This document shows positions 38,401 to 52,595 of a stretch of 64,000 nt of DNA, piece after piece (positions within the stretch are counted from its first letter, which is position 1; the number at the start of each line of letters is the position of its first letter). Under the pieces are notes generated by a model, which saw only the letters and a list, made by a program, of their open reading frames with translations, was not told the DNA's origin and ran no database searches. This DNA comes from Warburgia ugandensis (taxonomy: Eukaryota > Streptophyta > Magnoliopsida > Canellales > Canellaceae). The stretch covers positions 20,497,945 to 20,561,944 of the forward strand of contig CP141132.1 in the NCBI GenBank assembly GCA_035236585.1, written 5' to 3'. Made by a program: the position numbers and the translations under genes.

Positions 38401-40140
38401 TTAGTCAAAGATGATGAGATCAAACAAAGGTGGGAAACATACTTTCAAAAATTGTTAAATGACAATAGCTCTAAGAATATATGGATTGAAAATACTATAA
38501 ATCTAAATAACATTGGATATTATAGATATGAACGTAGGATTAGAATACCTGAAGTGAAAGAGGCCTTGAAAAAGATGAAATCAAGAAAGGCTATGGGGCT
38601 CGATGGTATACCAATAGAGGTTTGGAAGCATATGGGAGATATTGGGGTAGTTTGGTTGACCAAGTTGTTTAACAAGATTATAAAATTAAAGAAAATGCCC
38701 GATGAGTGGAGGAAAAGCTCTATTGTACCAATCTATAAGAATGAAGGAGACATACAAAGTTGCACTAATGATCGAGGGATCAAACTTATGAGCGACACCA
38801 TAAAACTTTTTGAAAGAGTGATTGAGAAGAGGCTACGACATGAAACAAGTGTATCGGAGAATTAGTTTGGTTTCATGCCTGGGCAGTCTACCATGGAAGC
38901 TATTTTCTTATTAAGACAATTAGTAGAGATATATAGGGAGAGGAAAGACCTCAACATGGTCTTTATTGACTTAGAGAAAGCTTATGATAGAGTCCCTAGA
39001 GAGTTCATATGGAGGGTGTTGGGCAATAAAGGGGTTTTACATGGGTATATAGACATAATTAAAGATATGTATGAGGGAGCGGTAACAAATGTTAAGACCA
39101 CTAGTGGCGATACTAGTGATTTTCCTGTCATTGTAGGATTGCCCAAGGATCGGCATTGAGCCCGTACCTTTTCACATTGGTTATGCATGAGTTAACAAAC
39201 ATCTGTGCGAGGAGATTCCCTGGTGCATGCTATTTGCAGATGATATAGTCTTACTTGATGAGACAAGGGAGGGTGTAAACATAAAGCTAGAGTTATGGAG
39301 AGAAGCATTAGAATCTAAAAGATTTAAAATTAGCTGAACTAAGACAGAATATATGGAATGCAATTTTAGCAAGGAGAGGAGTAGGAGTGGAACACCAGTC
39401 AAGATTGATAACCAAGATGTCCCTGTAAAAGACCACTTTCGGTATTTACGATCAATGATTCGTGAGAGCGGAGAGATTGAGAGGGAGGTTACCCAGAGAA
39501 TCCAAGCGGTTTGGAACAAAAGGAGATGTGCATCTGGAGTTTTGTGTGATCGGTGAGTGCCACTCAAACTAAAAGGAAAATTCTATAGGATGGCCATAAG
39601 GCCGGCCATGCTTTATGGATCAGAGTGTTGTGTAGTTAAGGAACATCATGCTCATAGGATGAGTGTCGTAGAAATGAGGATGTTGAAATGGATTAGTAGT
39701 AAGACAAGAAAGGATAGAATTATAAATGAAAATATTAGAGGAAATTTAGGGGTAGCATCAATAGGTAACAAGATGAGGGAGATTAGACTTAGATGGTTTG
39801 GACATGCTCAAAGGAGACCAACAACGACACCAGTTAGGAGTGAGGCAATACAAGTAGAATGTTCTAAAAGGCAAGGGGAAGGCCTAAAAAAATGTGGATA
39901 GAAGTGGTGAGGAAAGATTTAAAAACTTTGGGACTAAATGAAGCCATGGTACTTAATAGAGAGGAATGGAGGAATAAGATTCATGTGGCCGACCCCTAAT
40001 TGGGATAAGGTCTTGATGATGATGATGATGATGACCCCACATAAATGGGTCTCCTAATATGCCTCTAATTACATGTCAATTAAATTAATCTCGAATATTT
40101 ATTCGGGTAGCATATCACGGATGGTATCTCCATACAATTC

Positions 40141-40233
<93 letters not shown>

Positions 40234-43200
40234 GGTGAATAGATATCTATCACTCCCAATTTGTTAATAATGATGTCATAAGTCTTGCGATCAAGACTCT
40301 TTGTAAACACATCTGCTAGCTGCTCTTTGGTTGGAATGTAGGGAATACACAACTCTTTGGAGTCTAGTTTTTTCGTAATAGTGTGTCGATCAACTTCGAC
40401 ATATTTTGTCCATTAATATTGTATGGGATTGTGAGCAATTGCTATAGTTGACTCATTATCACAATATAGCTTTAGTGGTCCATCAATCCCAATCTTTAAG
40501 TCCCTTAGAATGATCCAGATCCATATTAGTTCACATATGCTGACGGCCATGGCTCTAAATTTAGCCTCTGCGCTTGACTGAGCCACCACATCTTGCTTCT
40601 TACTTCACCAGGTCACCAAGTTGCCTCTCACGAAGTTGCAATATCTAGTAGTAGATCGTCTATCAACAAGAGACCCTGCTCTATTAGCATCTATTTATGC
40701 TTCTACCTCCATCCTATTGTACTTAGAGAACAATAGACCTTTTTTAGGACAAGACTTTAGGTATCTCAAAATTCTGAGTATATGCTTCTCTCCTAGACCA
40801 TGCATAAATTGACTCACCAAGCTTACTGCATAAGTTGTGTTAGGTCGAGCGAGTTATAGATATATCAATTTGCTTACCAGCCGTTGGTATTGTGCTTTGA
40901 CTTGTTCATCATAACTTCCCTTTGCAGCCTGGGGTTTAGTATTCACATCAATAGGGGTTGCAGCTGGTTTGCAACCAGGAAGTCCTCTGTGCTTTAGGAA
41001 AAGCATAATGTACTTTCTCTGAGAGATGAAAATCCCTTGCTTTGAGCGAGCTATCTTTATGCCAAGAAAGTACATCAAGTTTCTAAGATTCTTGATCACA
41101 AATTCTTGAGCCATCTTCTGCTTAGGACTCTCCATTTTTATTTCAAATCCTTGGTTTTGTTTATAGCCACTTTGGATCATAAGCCTGGTGAATCTACCAA
41201 ATCATGCTCTAGGGGATTATATTAGCCCATAGAATGATTTTGTAACTTGTATACTTTCTCGTGGTTGTAGTCTTTCACATTAGCCCTTAAGGAATCTCCA
41301 TGTACACTTCCTCCTCCAATCTCCATTGAGAAATACATTTTTCACATAATACTAATACAATTTCTAGTCTTGGTTAGCAGCAATAATTCATCTTTGCCAC
41401 AAATGTTTCTGAGTAATCTACTCTAGGATTGTGCATATCCTTTTGCAACCAACTTTGCCTTGTACCTCTCTACTATTGCATCTGCCTTATATTTTATTGT
41501 GAATAGCCATTTGCATCCCACTGGTTTCTTTTCTTTTGGTAAAGTGACCATGGTCCATATTTAATTCTTATGCATGGCTTGTAGTTCTTTGTGAATATCT
41601 CTCCACCAGTCTTCATATTGCATGGCCTTTTGAACACTCTTGAGAATATTTACTTGAGACATATTAACAGTAAATGCTTTGAAATCAAGATTCAATGGAT
41701 GTAGTGACATATAATTCCCATTGAATGCTTAATACGTGTTCTCACTCCTTTTTTCAGTGCAATAGGCAGATCACAATCTAAAGTGAATTCATTATTTGAA
41801 TATGGATTTTCGGGTGATCACACTTCAGATGTTTCAGATTAGACCTAAGAGTCAGATGTGGGTATCTCAAGTTCATCTTGTTGTGTCATAGTTGGCTCTC
41901 TCCACCTCTTACATACTTGTAAAAGGTTTGTCTCCTTTTTAGGTTGCTAGTATGAAACCTCTTGAACATTAGAATAATACTGAGCTTGTGATTCCTCCTG
42001 AGTTTCTCAAGCTTTTGTTATTGATGTCTTGGGCTGGAGATTGTTAGAGGGAATAGACTCTACATTTGTCTTAGTTCATCAAAATTCTCTCTTTACCTAC
42101 TAGAGGTGGAGTAATGGGGAATATCCTCACGGAATGTAACATCACGAGTCACGATTGACATATAACTGACGAATGGAAGGACAAAAGCACTTATAACCTT
42201 ATTGATTGCTAGAGTACCCAAAGAAGAGGCATTTCACGGCTTGAATTTCTAGTTTCCAACTCCCTCAAGATGGAAATAGGAGAACCAAAAACACGAAGAA
42301 AAAGCTCATTTATTTGATGGGAAGTGGGACACGACCCTTGGAAAACTTGAAGTGGTGATTTGTTAGCTAAGACTTGAGATATAATTCTATTGATTAGGTA
42401 AGTGGCTATAAGAATTGTATCACCCCAAAAGGCTTGAAGCACATATTTGGTGAACAAAAGACTTTGAGCAACTTCTAAAGTATGATGAATCTTCCTTTCT
42501 GCATGCCTCTTTTGTGCAAGAGTGCTTAGATATGGTCTACTGTGGAGAATACCTTTTGGTACAAAGAACTATTGTAATGAACTTACTAGGTACTCACCCC
42601 TATGTCATTGTGAACTCATTCGCACATTGAATTGAGTAAATATCACAGAATAGAAGTTGATAAACAAGTGACTTTATATTTCTCTTTCATCAAATAGACC
42701 CAAGATAAATGAGAGCATTCATCAATAAGTATAACATACCATTTATGGCCAAGCACATTTGCAACATGAGAACCACCCCAAACATTAGAATGAATTATTG
42801 CAAACAAAGTAGATGCTTTGTTCATATTGATTGGGCATGGGATGCAATGGTGCTTAGTCATCACAAGTGCATCACAATTTAAATTGAACTCATTTAGACC
42901 ACAAAAAAGATTATGAAACATCTTTTTAAGAACGGAAGTGAATGATGACTCAAACTCCGCCAATGCCGGTCCCAAGCCCGGATAAAAAAGGAGGGTCTTG
43001 CGTCAGGTGCCAGCCGGCAAGGGGGAAGTTGAAGATGATTCTATTATTTCTTTCTTACAAATGAATATGCATTTGTATATTAGTTTGTGAGGAAGAAATG
43101 AGAATCATCTCCAGCTTCTTAAAAGATGGCAACCCTTGTATCAGGTAGCCAGCCGGCAAGGGGGAAGTTGAAGATGATTCAATAATTTCTTTCTTACAAA

Positions 43201-46200
43201 TAAATATGCATTTGTATATTAGTTTGTGAGGGAGAAATGAAAATCATCTTCAGCTTCTTAAAATATGGCCACCCTTGCGTCAGGTAGCCAGCCGGCAAGG
43301 GTGAAGCTGAAGATGATTTTAATGATTTTAATGAAAATCATCTTTAGCTTTTAAAACTATGGCAACCCCAACATGACATGAATTGAAATCTGAAATTCGC
43401 TCAAGCTAGGGCGTTCCCCATAAGCGACGCGCTGCATCGGATCCTGGATGCGGTGAAAAATAGGCAAGGGTTGCTAGGGCATTCTCCCAGAAGCGATGCG
43501 CTACATCGGATCCCGGGTGTAGTGAAAAATGGGCAAGGGCTGCTAGAGCATCCCCTCGGAAGCGACGCACTGCATCAGAACCCATGTGCAGTGAAAAGTG
43601 GACATGGGTTCATACCATGGAGGTCGAGAAAGGCGATAGTAAATAGGGAATCTCCAAATCATAAGATTCGCATCGCTACATGGAATGTAGGGACATTGAC
43701 AGGTAAGAGTTTGGAGTTAGTATACACAATGAAACGCAGGAGAGTCAACATCGTTTGTATCCAAGAAACCAAGTGGAAAGGAAATTTAAAGCTAGAGAAA
43801 TAGATGGGTATAAATTATGGTACGTAGGAAAGGAAAATAACAAAAATGACGTATGAATAATAGTCGATAAGGAATTAAAAGATAAAGTTGTGGATGTTAA
43901 AAGAATCAGTGATAGAATTATAATAATAACAATTGTTCTAGGAGAGACGACTATAAATGTTATAAGTGCATACGCACCACAAGTAGGGTTACAAGATATA
44001 ATCACGAGACAGTTTTGGGAAGATATGGAGGGAGTCATACAAGAAATTCCCAACACTAAGGGGATATTTATAGGAGCAGACTTAAATGGCCATGTAGGAA
44101 AAGATAAGGAAAGATATGATAGAATACACGGAGGGTATGGTATAGGTGAACGAAATGAGATGGGGGAGAATATCCTCTATTTTGCTTTGTCATATAACCT
44201 ATCCATTGCAAATACACTCTTTAAGAAAAGGGACGAACACTTAATAACCTTTAAAAGTGGACTTCATAAAAGCTAAATAGGCTTTTTTCTACTTAGGAAT
44301 AATGAACGATCTATATGCAAGGATTGTAAGGTGATACCTGGTGAAAGTTTAACCTCACAACATAGGTTAATGGTTATGGATATCCATATTAAAAGATGGA
44401 GTAAAAGAATTGAACTTAATACACATCCAAAAACTAAGTGGTGGAACTTAAAAGGAGAGAAAATAACCTCATTAAAAAATAAGTTGATGGTAGAAGGAAA
44501 TTGGAACTATGAAACAGAAGTAAATACTAAGTGGACTAATATGGCTGAGTCCATTAAGAAAGTGGCAAAAGATGTCTTAGGAGTATCTAAAGGTAAAAGG
44601 CTATTAGCAAAGGAAACATGGTGGTGGAATGAAACAGTGCAAAAAGCTATTATAGAAAAACGAATGCATTTTAAAGCATGGCAGAAGATTAGAAATAATG
44701 AAAACTATGAACAATATAAGAATGCTAAAAACGTTGCTAAGAGAATAGTAAGTGAGGCTAAACTTAAAGCATATGATGAGCTCTATAATAGACTAGGAAC
44801 AAGAGAAGGTGAGAAAGATGTGTTTAAACTTGCAAAGGTAAGAGAACGGAAGAGTAAGGACTTAGAGCATGTTAGGTGCATTAGAAGCGATGATCAAAGG
44901 GTATTAGTCAAAGACGCTGAGATCAAACAAAGGTGGGAAATATACTTCCAAAAATTGTTAAATGACAATGGCCCTGAGAATATAGGGATTGAAAATACTA
45001 TAAATCTAAATAACACTGGATATTATAGATATGAACGTAGGATTAGAATGCTTGAAGTAAAAGAGGCCTTGAAAAAGATGAAATCAGGAAAGGCCATGGG
45101 GCCTGATGGTATACCAATAGAGGTTTGGAAGCATATGGGAGATATTGGGGTAGTTTGGTTGACCAAGTTGTTTAACAAGATTATAAAATCAAAGAAAATG
45201 CTTGATAAGTGGAGGAAAAGCTCTATTGTACCAATCTATAAGAATAAAGGAGACATTCAGAGCTGCACTAATTATCGAGGGATCAAACTTATGAGCCACA
45301 CCATGAAACTTTTTGAAAGAGTCATTGAGAAGAGGCTAGGACATGAAACAAGTGTATCGGAAAATCAGTTTGGTTTCATGCCTGGGAGGTCTACCATGGA
45401 AGCTATTTTCTTGCTAAGACAATTAATAGAGAAATATAGGGAGAGGAGGAAAGACCTACATATGGTCTTTATTGATTTAGACAAAGCTTATGATAGAGTC
45501 CCTAGAGAGTTAATATGGAGGGTGTTGGGTGGTAAGGGGGTTTCTCAGGGGTATATAGACATAATTAAAGATATGTATGAGGGAGCGGTAACAAATGTTA
45601 AGACCACTAGTGGCGTGACTGGTGATTTTCCTGTCACTGTAGGATTGCACCAAGGATCGGCATTGAGTCCATACCTTTTCACATTAGTTATGGATGAGTT
45701 AACAAAACATCTGCATGAGGAGATTCCCTGGTGCATGCTATTTGCAGACGATATAGTCCTACTTGATGAGACAAGGGAGGGTGTCAATATAAAGCTAGAC
45801 CTATGGAGAGAAGCATTAGAATCGAAAGGATTTAAAATTAGCCAAACTAAGACAGAATATATGGAATGTAATTTTAGCAAGGAGAGTAGGAGTGGAGCAC
45901 CAGTCAAGATTGATAACCAAGAGGTCCCCATGAGAGACCACTTCCAATACTTAGGATCATTGATCCATGAGAGTGGAGAGATTGAGAGGGAGGTTACCCA
46001 GAGAATCCAAGCGGGTTGGAACAAATGGAGATGTGCATCGGGGTTTTATGTGATCGGCGGGTGCCACTCAAACTAAAGGGAAAATTCTATAGGATGGCTA
46101 TAAGGCCGGCCATGCTCTATGGATCAGAGTGTTGGGCAGTTAAGGAACATGATACTCATAGGCTGAGTGTTGCAGAAATGAGGATGTTGAGATGGATGAG

Positions 46201-46521
46201 TGGTAAGACAAGAAAGGATAGAATTAGAAATGAAAATATTAGAAGAAATTTAGGGATAGCACCAATAGGTAACAAGATGAGGGAGATTAGACTTAGATGG
46301 TTTGGACATGTTCAAAGGAGGCCAACAACGGCACCAGTTAGAAGGAGTGAGGCAATACAAGTTGAAGGTTCTAAAAGGGCAAGGGGAAGGCCCAAAAGAA
46401 CGTGGATAGAAGTGGTGAGGAAAGATTTAAAAACTTTGGGACTAAATGAAGCCATGGTATTTAATAGAGTGGAATGGAGGAATAAGATTCATGTGGCCGA
46501 CCCCTAATTGGGATAAGGTCT

Positions 46522-46564
<43 letters not shown>

Positions 46565-49500
46565 GTGAATGATGACTCAACCAATGATGCCACAACTAGA
46601 TATCTTTGTCTCCTGTTTGGGCACTGTGATAGCTAGCTAGTGTTTCTCTGCTTTGTCTGATGTAGCACAATCCACCTCTTTCTTTAGCAAGCCCAATCCT
46701 CTTCATTCAATCCTGATCTTGAAAGAAGCATCCAGATGTAGAAAAACATATAAACCATTTAGATTTTTGACTAGTTGTCTTACCGAGATCACTTTAACAA
46801 ATACTTTAGGAACATGTAATGCAGAGTCTAAAGTAAAGTTAGATGAAACTTTGATGGTGCCTTTCCTAGCCACTTGTGATTTTGTTCCATTTGCAGTGCT
46901 TACTTTATGAGATTAAAAAACTGCTGTATATGTGATAAATAGTGTTGGGTCACTTGTCATATGGTGAGTGACTCCACAATTTGGAATCCAAGGAATGTGT
47001 GTACTATCATATCTGACTCATAATCCAGTTACATAGTTACTAGTTTTGGCTTCATCTGCCTTTGAAGGTTCGAGAAATAACAGGTTTTTGAGTTATGCAA
47101 TCTGCTCAGCACTAAACATAGTGCTTGCTCACTATCTCCCATAGGTGCTTCGGCCACGTGAGCTTTACTAGTCCTGCCTCCTTTGTTTATTTTGTCTTGG
47201 CCTCCCATGAATATCCTAGCAAGTGTAAATGGTATTGTGTCATCTTTTACACTTCTCACACCAGAGATCATTTATGGGGTCTTTCTTTTTTGTATTTTTT
47301 GGCTTTTGGTACTTATAGCATACCATAGCCGAAGCTTGGGACTTTTCCCTCATCATTGCCCTGCCTAGTTTTTTTATTGCGCACCATGGAAACACTTCAT
47401 TCGGGAGTGGCAGGACACTTCTTCCAAACACTGACGAATATGTTTGGACATATTTTGGATTCAAACCTGTAAGAAACTCAAAAACCTATCTCTCTCAATA
47501 GATTTTCTCTATTTCACAAATATCTTACCAGAATTTTAGGCTAGAGTTTGATAATAATCTATCTTCAGTCACATGTTCATCAATTTGTTGAATATATAGG
47601 GACATCCGTATCTCCTTGCTTTGTATTCCCAGTGGCTCTGCAAAGTTCATTAGGCTATGATTGCTTCCTTTGGAATATGCCTTCTTCACAACTTCTCAGA
47701 TCTCTTGAGTAGTCTCCAAGAAAAGGTATGTCCTCCTAATATTAGCCTACACAAATCAGCCAAGACATAATTGTACAATTCTCTACATCTCATTTTCTGG
47801 CAATGTAGGATCAGTTGACCTCTCTGTTCTTCTGTCCAGTTATCCTATCTTTTTGCTTCTTAAATTTAGCTTCTTGGATTGAGCCTAGCTGGGTGGGTTT
47901 AATTTCTAAGTGGCTCGTTGTGGATTGGATGAATCAATAGGCACTCTATTTTCCAGCATAACTTTGCTTTCTTCTACCATGGTTGTTCTTCGTGGTTAGT
48001 TGTGGGCTTGATTTCTAGGTTCTAAGGCTTGCGTAGTGGTTGTTTAGTGGAACCTAAGATTCATGGACTTCCAATGTCAACTTGCATTGCCCGTTGTGTT
48101 GGTATGCTTGTTTGAGAAAGGTGCAGCATTTGAGATTGTGCTGGTTAATCTCCAAGTCTGCGCGTATAGGCAACGAAACTTCTTTTCTCAAAAAATTGGT
48201 TCGGTCAGATTTTAGCATTTGAAGATGACAATCTCACACTCATCCAGTCACGTGTGATTACCAAATACATAGCATTGAAGCATGACTAAGTAGGATCACG
48301 CCTCCTTTTCTTTTTGGAAAACCTCTATTTATAAAGTGACTACTGTAAATAGTAATTGATTGAAGAGGCACTCCATGGGATTAGATGAGGATAGGTGGCC
48401 ATTGATTGAAGAGGATGTTGTCAGAACTTGACTCGATGACTAAGGTTTTGTTCTCGTTGCCTACGAGAGGCAACAGCAGTGGCGGTGGATACAGCTCTAG
48501 AATGTGAGCAGTAGAAAGCTTTCAGCCACGTAGATTCAGCAAGAAAAAGGGAAAATGAGCGGTGGAGATGCTCTGGTGAAGCTAGACCACGAGCAAATTT
48601 CAGGACTCTGGGAGATTTTCTGACCAGAACAATGACATGGCTTGAACTAAGATCACTTCTTTGATCTCAAGTCCTAAAGTCGGTGTGAAGAATCCCGCCG
48701 TGAAGAAGCCAGTGACTGGAGGGAAAAAAAAAAGAGAAAAAAAGAGAGAGGGCAGGCGAATAAAACAACGATGGAGCCAGCCGTTGAGAAGAAATCTAAG
48801 GTCAAGAAATCTGCCTAGTTGAGAAAATCCCCCTCCCTCGTCATTATTTGCAAGTATATTCAGATCTTGATCTGGGTCTGAACATATAATCACTTAGTTT
48901 GGAGGGGAAATCATCCACTATTGGTGATCTATTACTGCAAGCAACATCATCAGAAGTAGAACTTTGTTTCCGCCATTCCTATGACCTTTGTCAAAAACTT
49001 TGCAAACTCGTGAAATCCAGTGAGAAATTTCTTTCTTTTAACGTATTCTACTGCTTTTGCCAAATTCGGCCCATCTTTGACTTTGTGATTGAGCTGTCGG
49101 ATGTTGTAATCCAAGGGATACAATTCAATAGTTTGAAACAGTGTTGAAATCCAGAAGATTAACGAAAAGGGAAGAATTCTGGCTCTGATATCAAGTTGCA
49201 AACGAGAATAAAAGTTTTATATCCATTAACAGACTAAAGGGTCTAATTTATACAAAAAAGACTCTTCTCCATATGAGGAAAGGAGTAGCTGTGAGACTGA
49301 ATCACCCAGGTTTTCTAATTTACAGCTTAACCTACATAATTGGGATTCTTAATATGTGCCTAATTACATGTCAATCAAATCAATTTAGACTATTAATTAG
49401 GATAGCATATCACGGATGGTATCTCCATACAATTCAACTATATTAGATGGAGCCATTCTTTATAAAGAAATTGTTTCATGATGGATATCCAATAGTAGAA

Positions 49501-52400
49501 GTTTTGACATGGAGAGCAGATTTATCCTTTCCTTAGCTATTTGTAAGGTCTTCTAACAAAGTCCTTTTATCAGACAAAACCAAACAAAATTTTTCCTATG
49601 ACAATAGCTGCAACTCTTTCTTCTTTTCTATTTTTAGATATATCTTCCTGTCGGCCATCCTTCATCTTTTTAGGAACTGTTACATATTATAGATGTAAGA
49701 TGTTGCACAAAAATCAATAAACCAAGAACATTGTGAGCATTCTTCTAGCAAAGTCCTATCAGATAAAACCAAACTAAAAGTTCCTCAAACTATAGCTGCA
49801 ACTCTTGCTTCTCTTCTATCTTTCCACACAGCTCCCATCAACCATCCTTCTTTTAGAAACTCATGTAACATATTGTAGATGTTAGAAGTTGCACCAAAAT
49901 TGATAAGCTAAGAAAATAAGAAGAAGCTATCAAATTGGTTTCAGCAATGTGAATTGAGGTCCCATTTTCCGCATGTTTGCCCATTTTTTATGGATTACTA
50001 TAGGCACAAGTATTGTGCTTAGATGTCCAATTTTATCCCAATGGACACACTTTTTGATAGGTTCTAAAGAGGGGGGGTGGGGAGTTGGCACGTGCGCGTA
50101 GGCATAGGAGCTTGCGCCTGAATTTTGTATAGTACTGGGGTTTCAGGAGCCAGAGCCTAGGAGCGGGCCTCGGTGCACTTAGAGCCTATGTTCAGGTGCG
50201 CCTCTAACGCCTAGGCACAAGTGATGAGTTATTAAAATCCCAAACTTCAAAATTTTTTTTCTTTCATTTTTTCATCTTGGGATTAAATGATTTTTGTAAG
50301 CTTTTGCAAATATGTGCTCAAAACAATAAAATAAGTTTTAGAAAACTTTGGCACGTGCATGTAGGCATAGGAGCCTGTGCCTGAATTTTGTAAAGTACTG
50401 GGGTTTCAGGCGCCAGAGCCTAGGAGCATGCTTCGGTGCGCCTAGAGCCTATGTTTAGGTGCGCCTCTAACGCCTAGGCACAGGTGATGAGTTATTAAAA
50501 TCCCAAACTTCAATTTTTTTTCATTTTTTCATCTTCCAACCCTTTTTTCTCTACTTTTGAGAGCTTCTACTGTGGAAATGACCATTCCTCTTCAAGCTTG
50601 TACATATCTAAGTGAAGAAAGGTATGGATTCATGAATCTTCTACCTAAAGCCCTGTTTTTTTGGAAAAAATGTAAAGTTCAGTACCATTTTTTTATTTTT
50701 TCATTTTTGGCTTACCTTTTTTTTTGTTTTTTTCTTGTAAATCTTGATGGCTTCTCATTCTATAGGTAGAAACAAACATTATTTTTGATTTTCTTGTTTG
50801 TTTGCTATAGATTTAACTTCTTTGAGGTTTTTTTTCCAATTTTTTGAGAAAACCAATTATAAATTTTGAAATAACTTTCGTTTTGTACATTTATTCCTTG
50901 AAACAGAATTTTATTCACATATATAGCTTCCATAGAAATTAGCATGTTTGAGTAATATTTCATCATAGAATTATGTCTCTATGCTTTTCTTACTTTTTTG
51001 GGATTTTTTGAATTTTTATAATTCTTAATATTTATTTTTGCGTCTTGTGATTCAAGCGTGCACTTAGGCCCTTCAGGCTCTAGGTGCACCCCTTTCATCT
51101 AGTTGTGCCTTGCGCCTCTAACTATCCACCCGTTTTCTCCCTGTGCCTTCGTTGTCTATATCATACCGATTAGGATGCCCGAGATGTGAAACCAAATAAA
51201 AAGTTGGTTGAGTATGACCCTTTTCCTTCAGAATTTCATTCAACCTTCAGGAGTGAAGTCGACGCACACGCACACGCACACACGCACATGCGCACGCACA
51301 CGCACACGCGACCAATCCTTATTTGTTGGAGAGCATTTTTATCTACCCTGGAAACAAAAATGCAAATTTGAATGGACAGCTGTCAAAGTTTTCTTCTGAC
51401 TGGTTGGCTATATTCCCAATGCAGTAAGAAAAAACATTTTTACTGTTGAACATAGTGACCTGTTCTTCATGCTTAGTCAATTTGTTTTCAACCCAAAAAT
51501 GTGAAACCCATTTGGTCTTTTAGATGGTTACTGGATTTTGAAAATAGTTGGCTACTTTGTCAATCAAACATTCTTGCCTGTCATTTAACATACTTGATCT
51601 CCAAATAGTTGGATACTATAGATGACGAATTTCATTTGAGTCTAGCTGGAGTGAAATAGTTGACTCATGAAATTGATAGTCAGCTATTTTAAGAATGTGA
51701 TTCAAAGTCATGTGACTTCTTTCCAGTTGTATTCTGTCTTCAGATAGTTCACTAAAATCACTTTCTTTAAATACTTCAATCTGGACTTCAAGAATAGTTG
51801 GCTATTTCTCCAAATAGTTAGTCACCTCTTTTCATCAAAGAGTTTACCCAATCTTTCTTTTATGATGTAATCAGCTAGATCTTTTGCTAAGTCAAGGTAA
51901 TCAACTATAATCCACCTTTAGTCGATTGAAATTGTAACACTTAGTCATTTTGACTGAAAATTGTATTGATGTTTTGTTATTGTCAAAATAGAGACATAGG
52001 AGAACGTAAACATAATAAATGGTTCTGATCTTCAAGAAACTGGGTCCAACTGAGTTTATAGCCATTTATGTCATTAATTGAAGGGCTCACGAGGAAAAAC
52101 AAGGGACGCACATATCACTACTCCTGATTTTATTATATATACTTAAAGTAAGATATTTTCAAAAGGAGTTTTTTCAAAAAACATTTTGAAGTTCATTTAA
52201 GAATGGGACCCATTGTACTTAATTGTACTAATGTGATAAGCCTTGGGGTAAACATGTCCAGACTCCCCAAATAGGTGTTAATTGCAGATATAGAATAGTT
52301 GTAAGAGTATAATGGTAATTTACTCATGGGGTACCCATCTAATTAATCCTCTTATGTGGGCCGCGTGTGGCTATTGGTGGGTGGATTTGCTTGATGGCAC

Positions 52401-52444
<44 letters not shown>

Positions 52445-52503
52445 TTGCAAAAAAGGCCTCATTGGTGTGTTTCCACGAATTGTAATTCAATTTGAAAAGT
52501 ATG

Positions 52504-52595
<92 letters not shown>

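Larger units (their letters stand above)
36772..49436 (-). mobile_element. Ty1/copia retrotransposon with two nested LINEs, defective
   Basis: The LTRs are 49197-49436 (5', right) and 36772-40141 (3', left, split by a LINE). The minus strand gives a PBS beside the right LTR (TGATATCAGAGCC read in reverse, 49178-49190, one mismatch to the tRNA-iMet site). Then come gag, integrase, RT, RNase H, and a purine tract expanded into (GA)n beside the left LTR. Two RTE LINEs (36951-40034 and 42954-46561) account for about half its length. The LTRs look roughly 80% identical by eye with an indel of about 30 bp, so it is old. It is antisense in AUG3 intron 2. No clean target duplication was found. Confidence 0.85.

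Noticed and set aside
36935-40050. LINE copy A as part of the original copia LTR
   Set aside because: The right-hand LTR lacks it, and a 16-bp target duplication brackets it.
44331-46076. 581-codon open frame, the longest in the window, as a host gene
   Set aside because: It encodes a LINE reverse transcriptase with FADD box, lies between LINE target duplications, and similar broken copies occur at 37, 55 and 62 kb.
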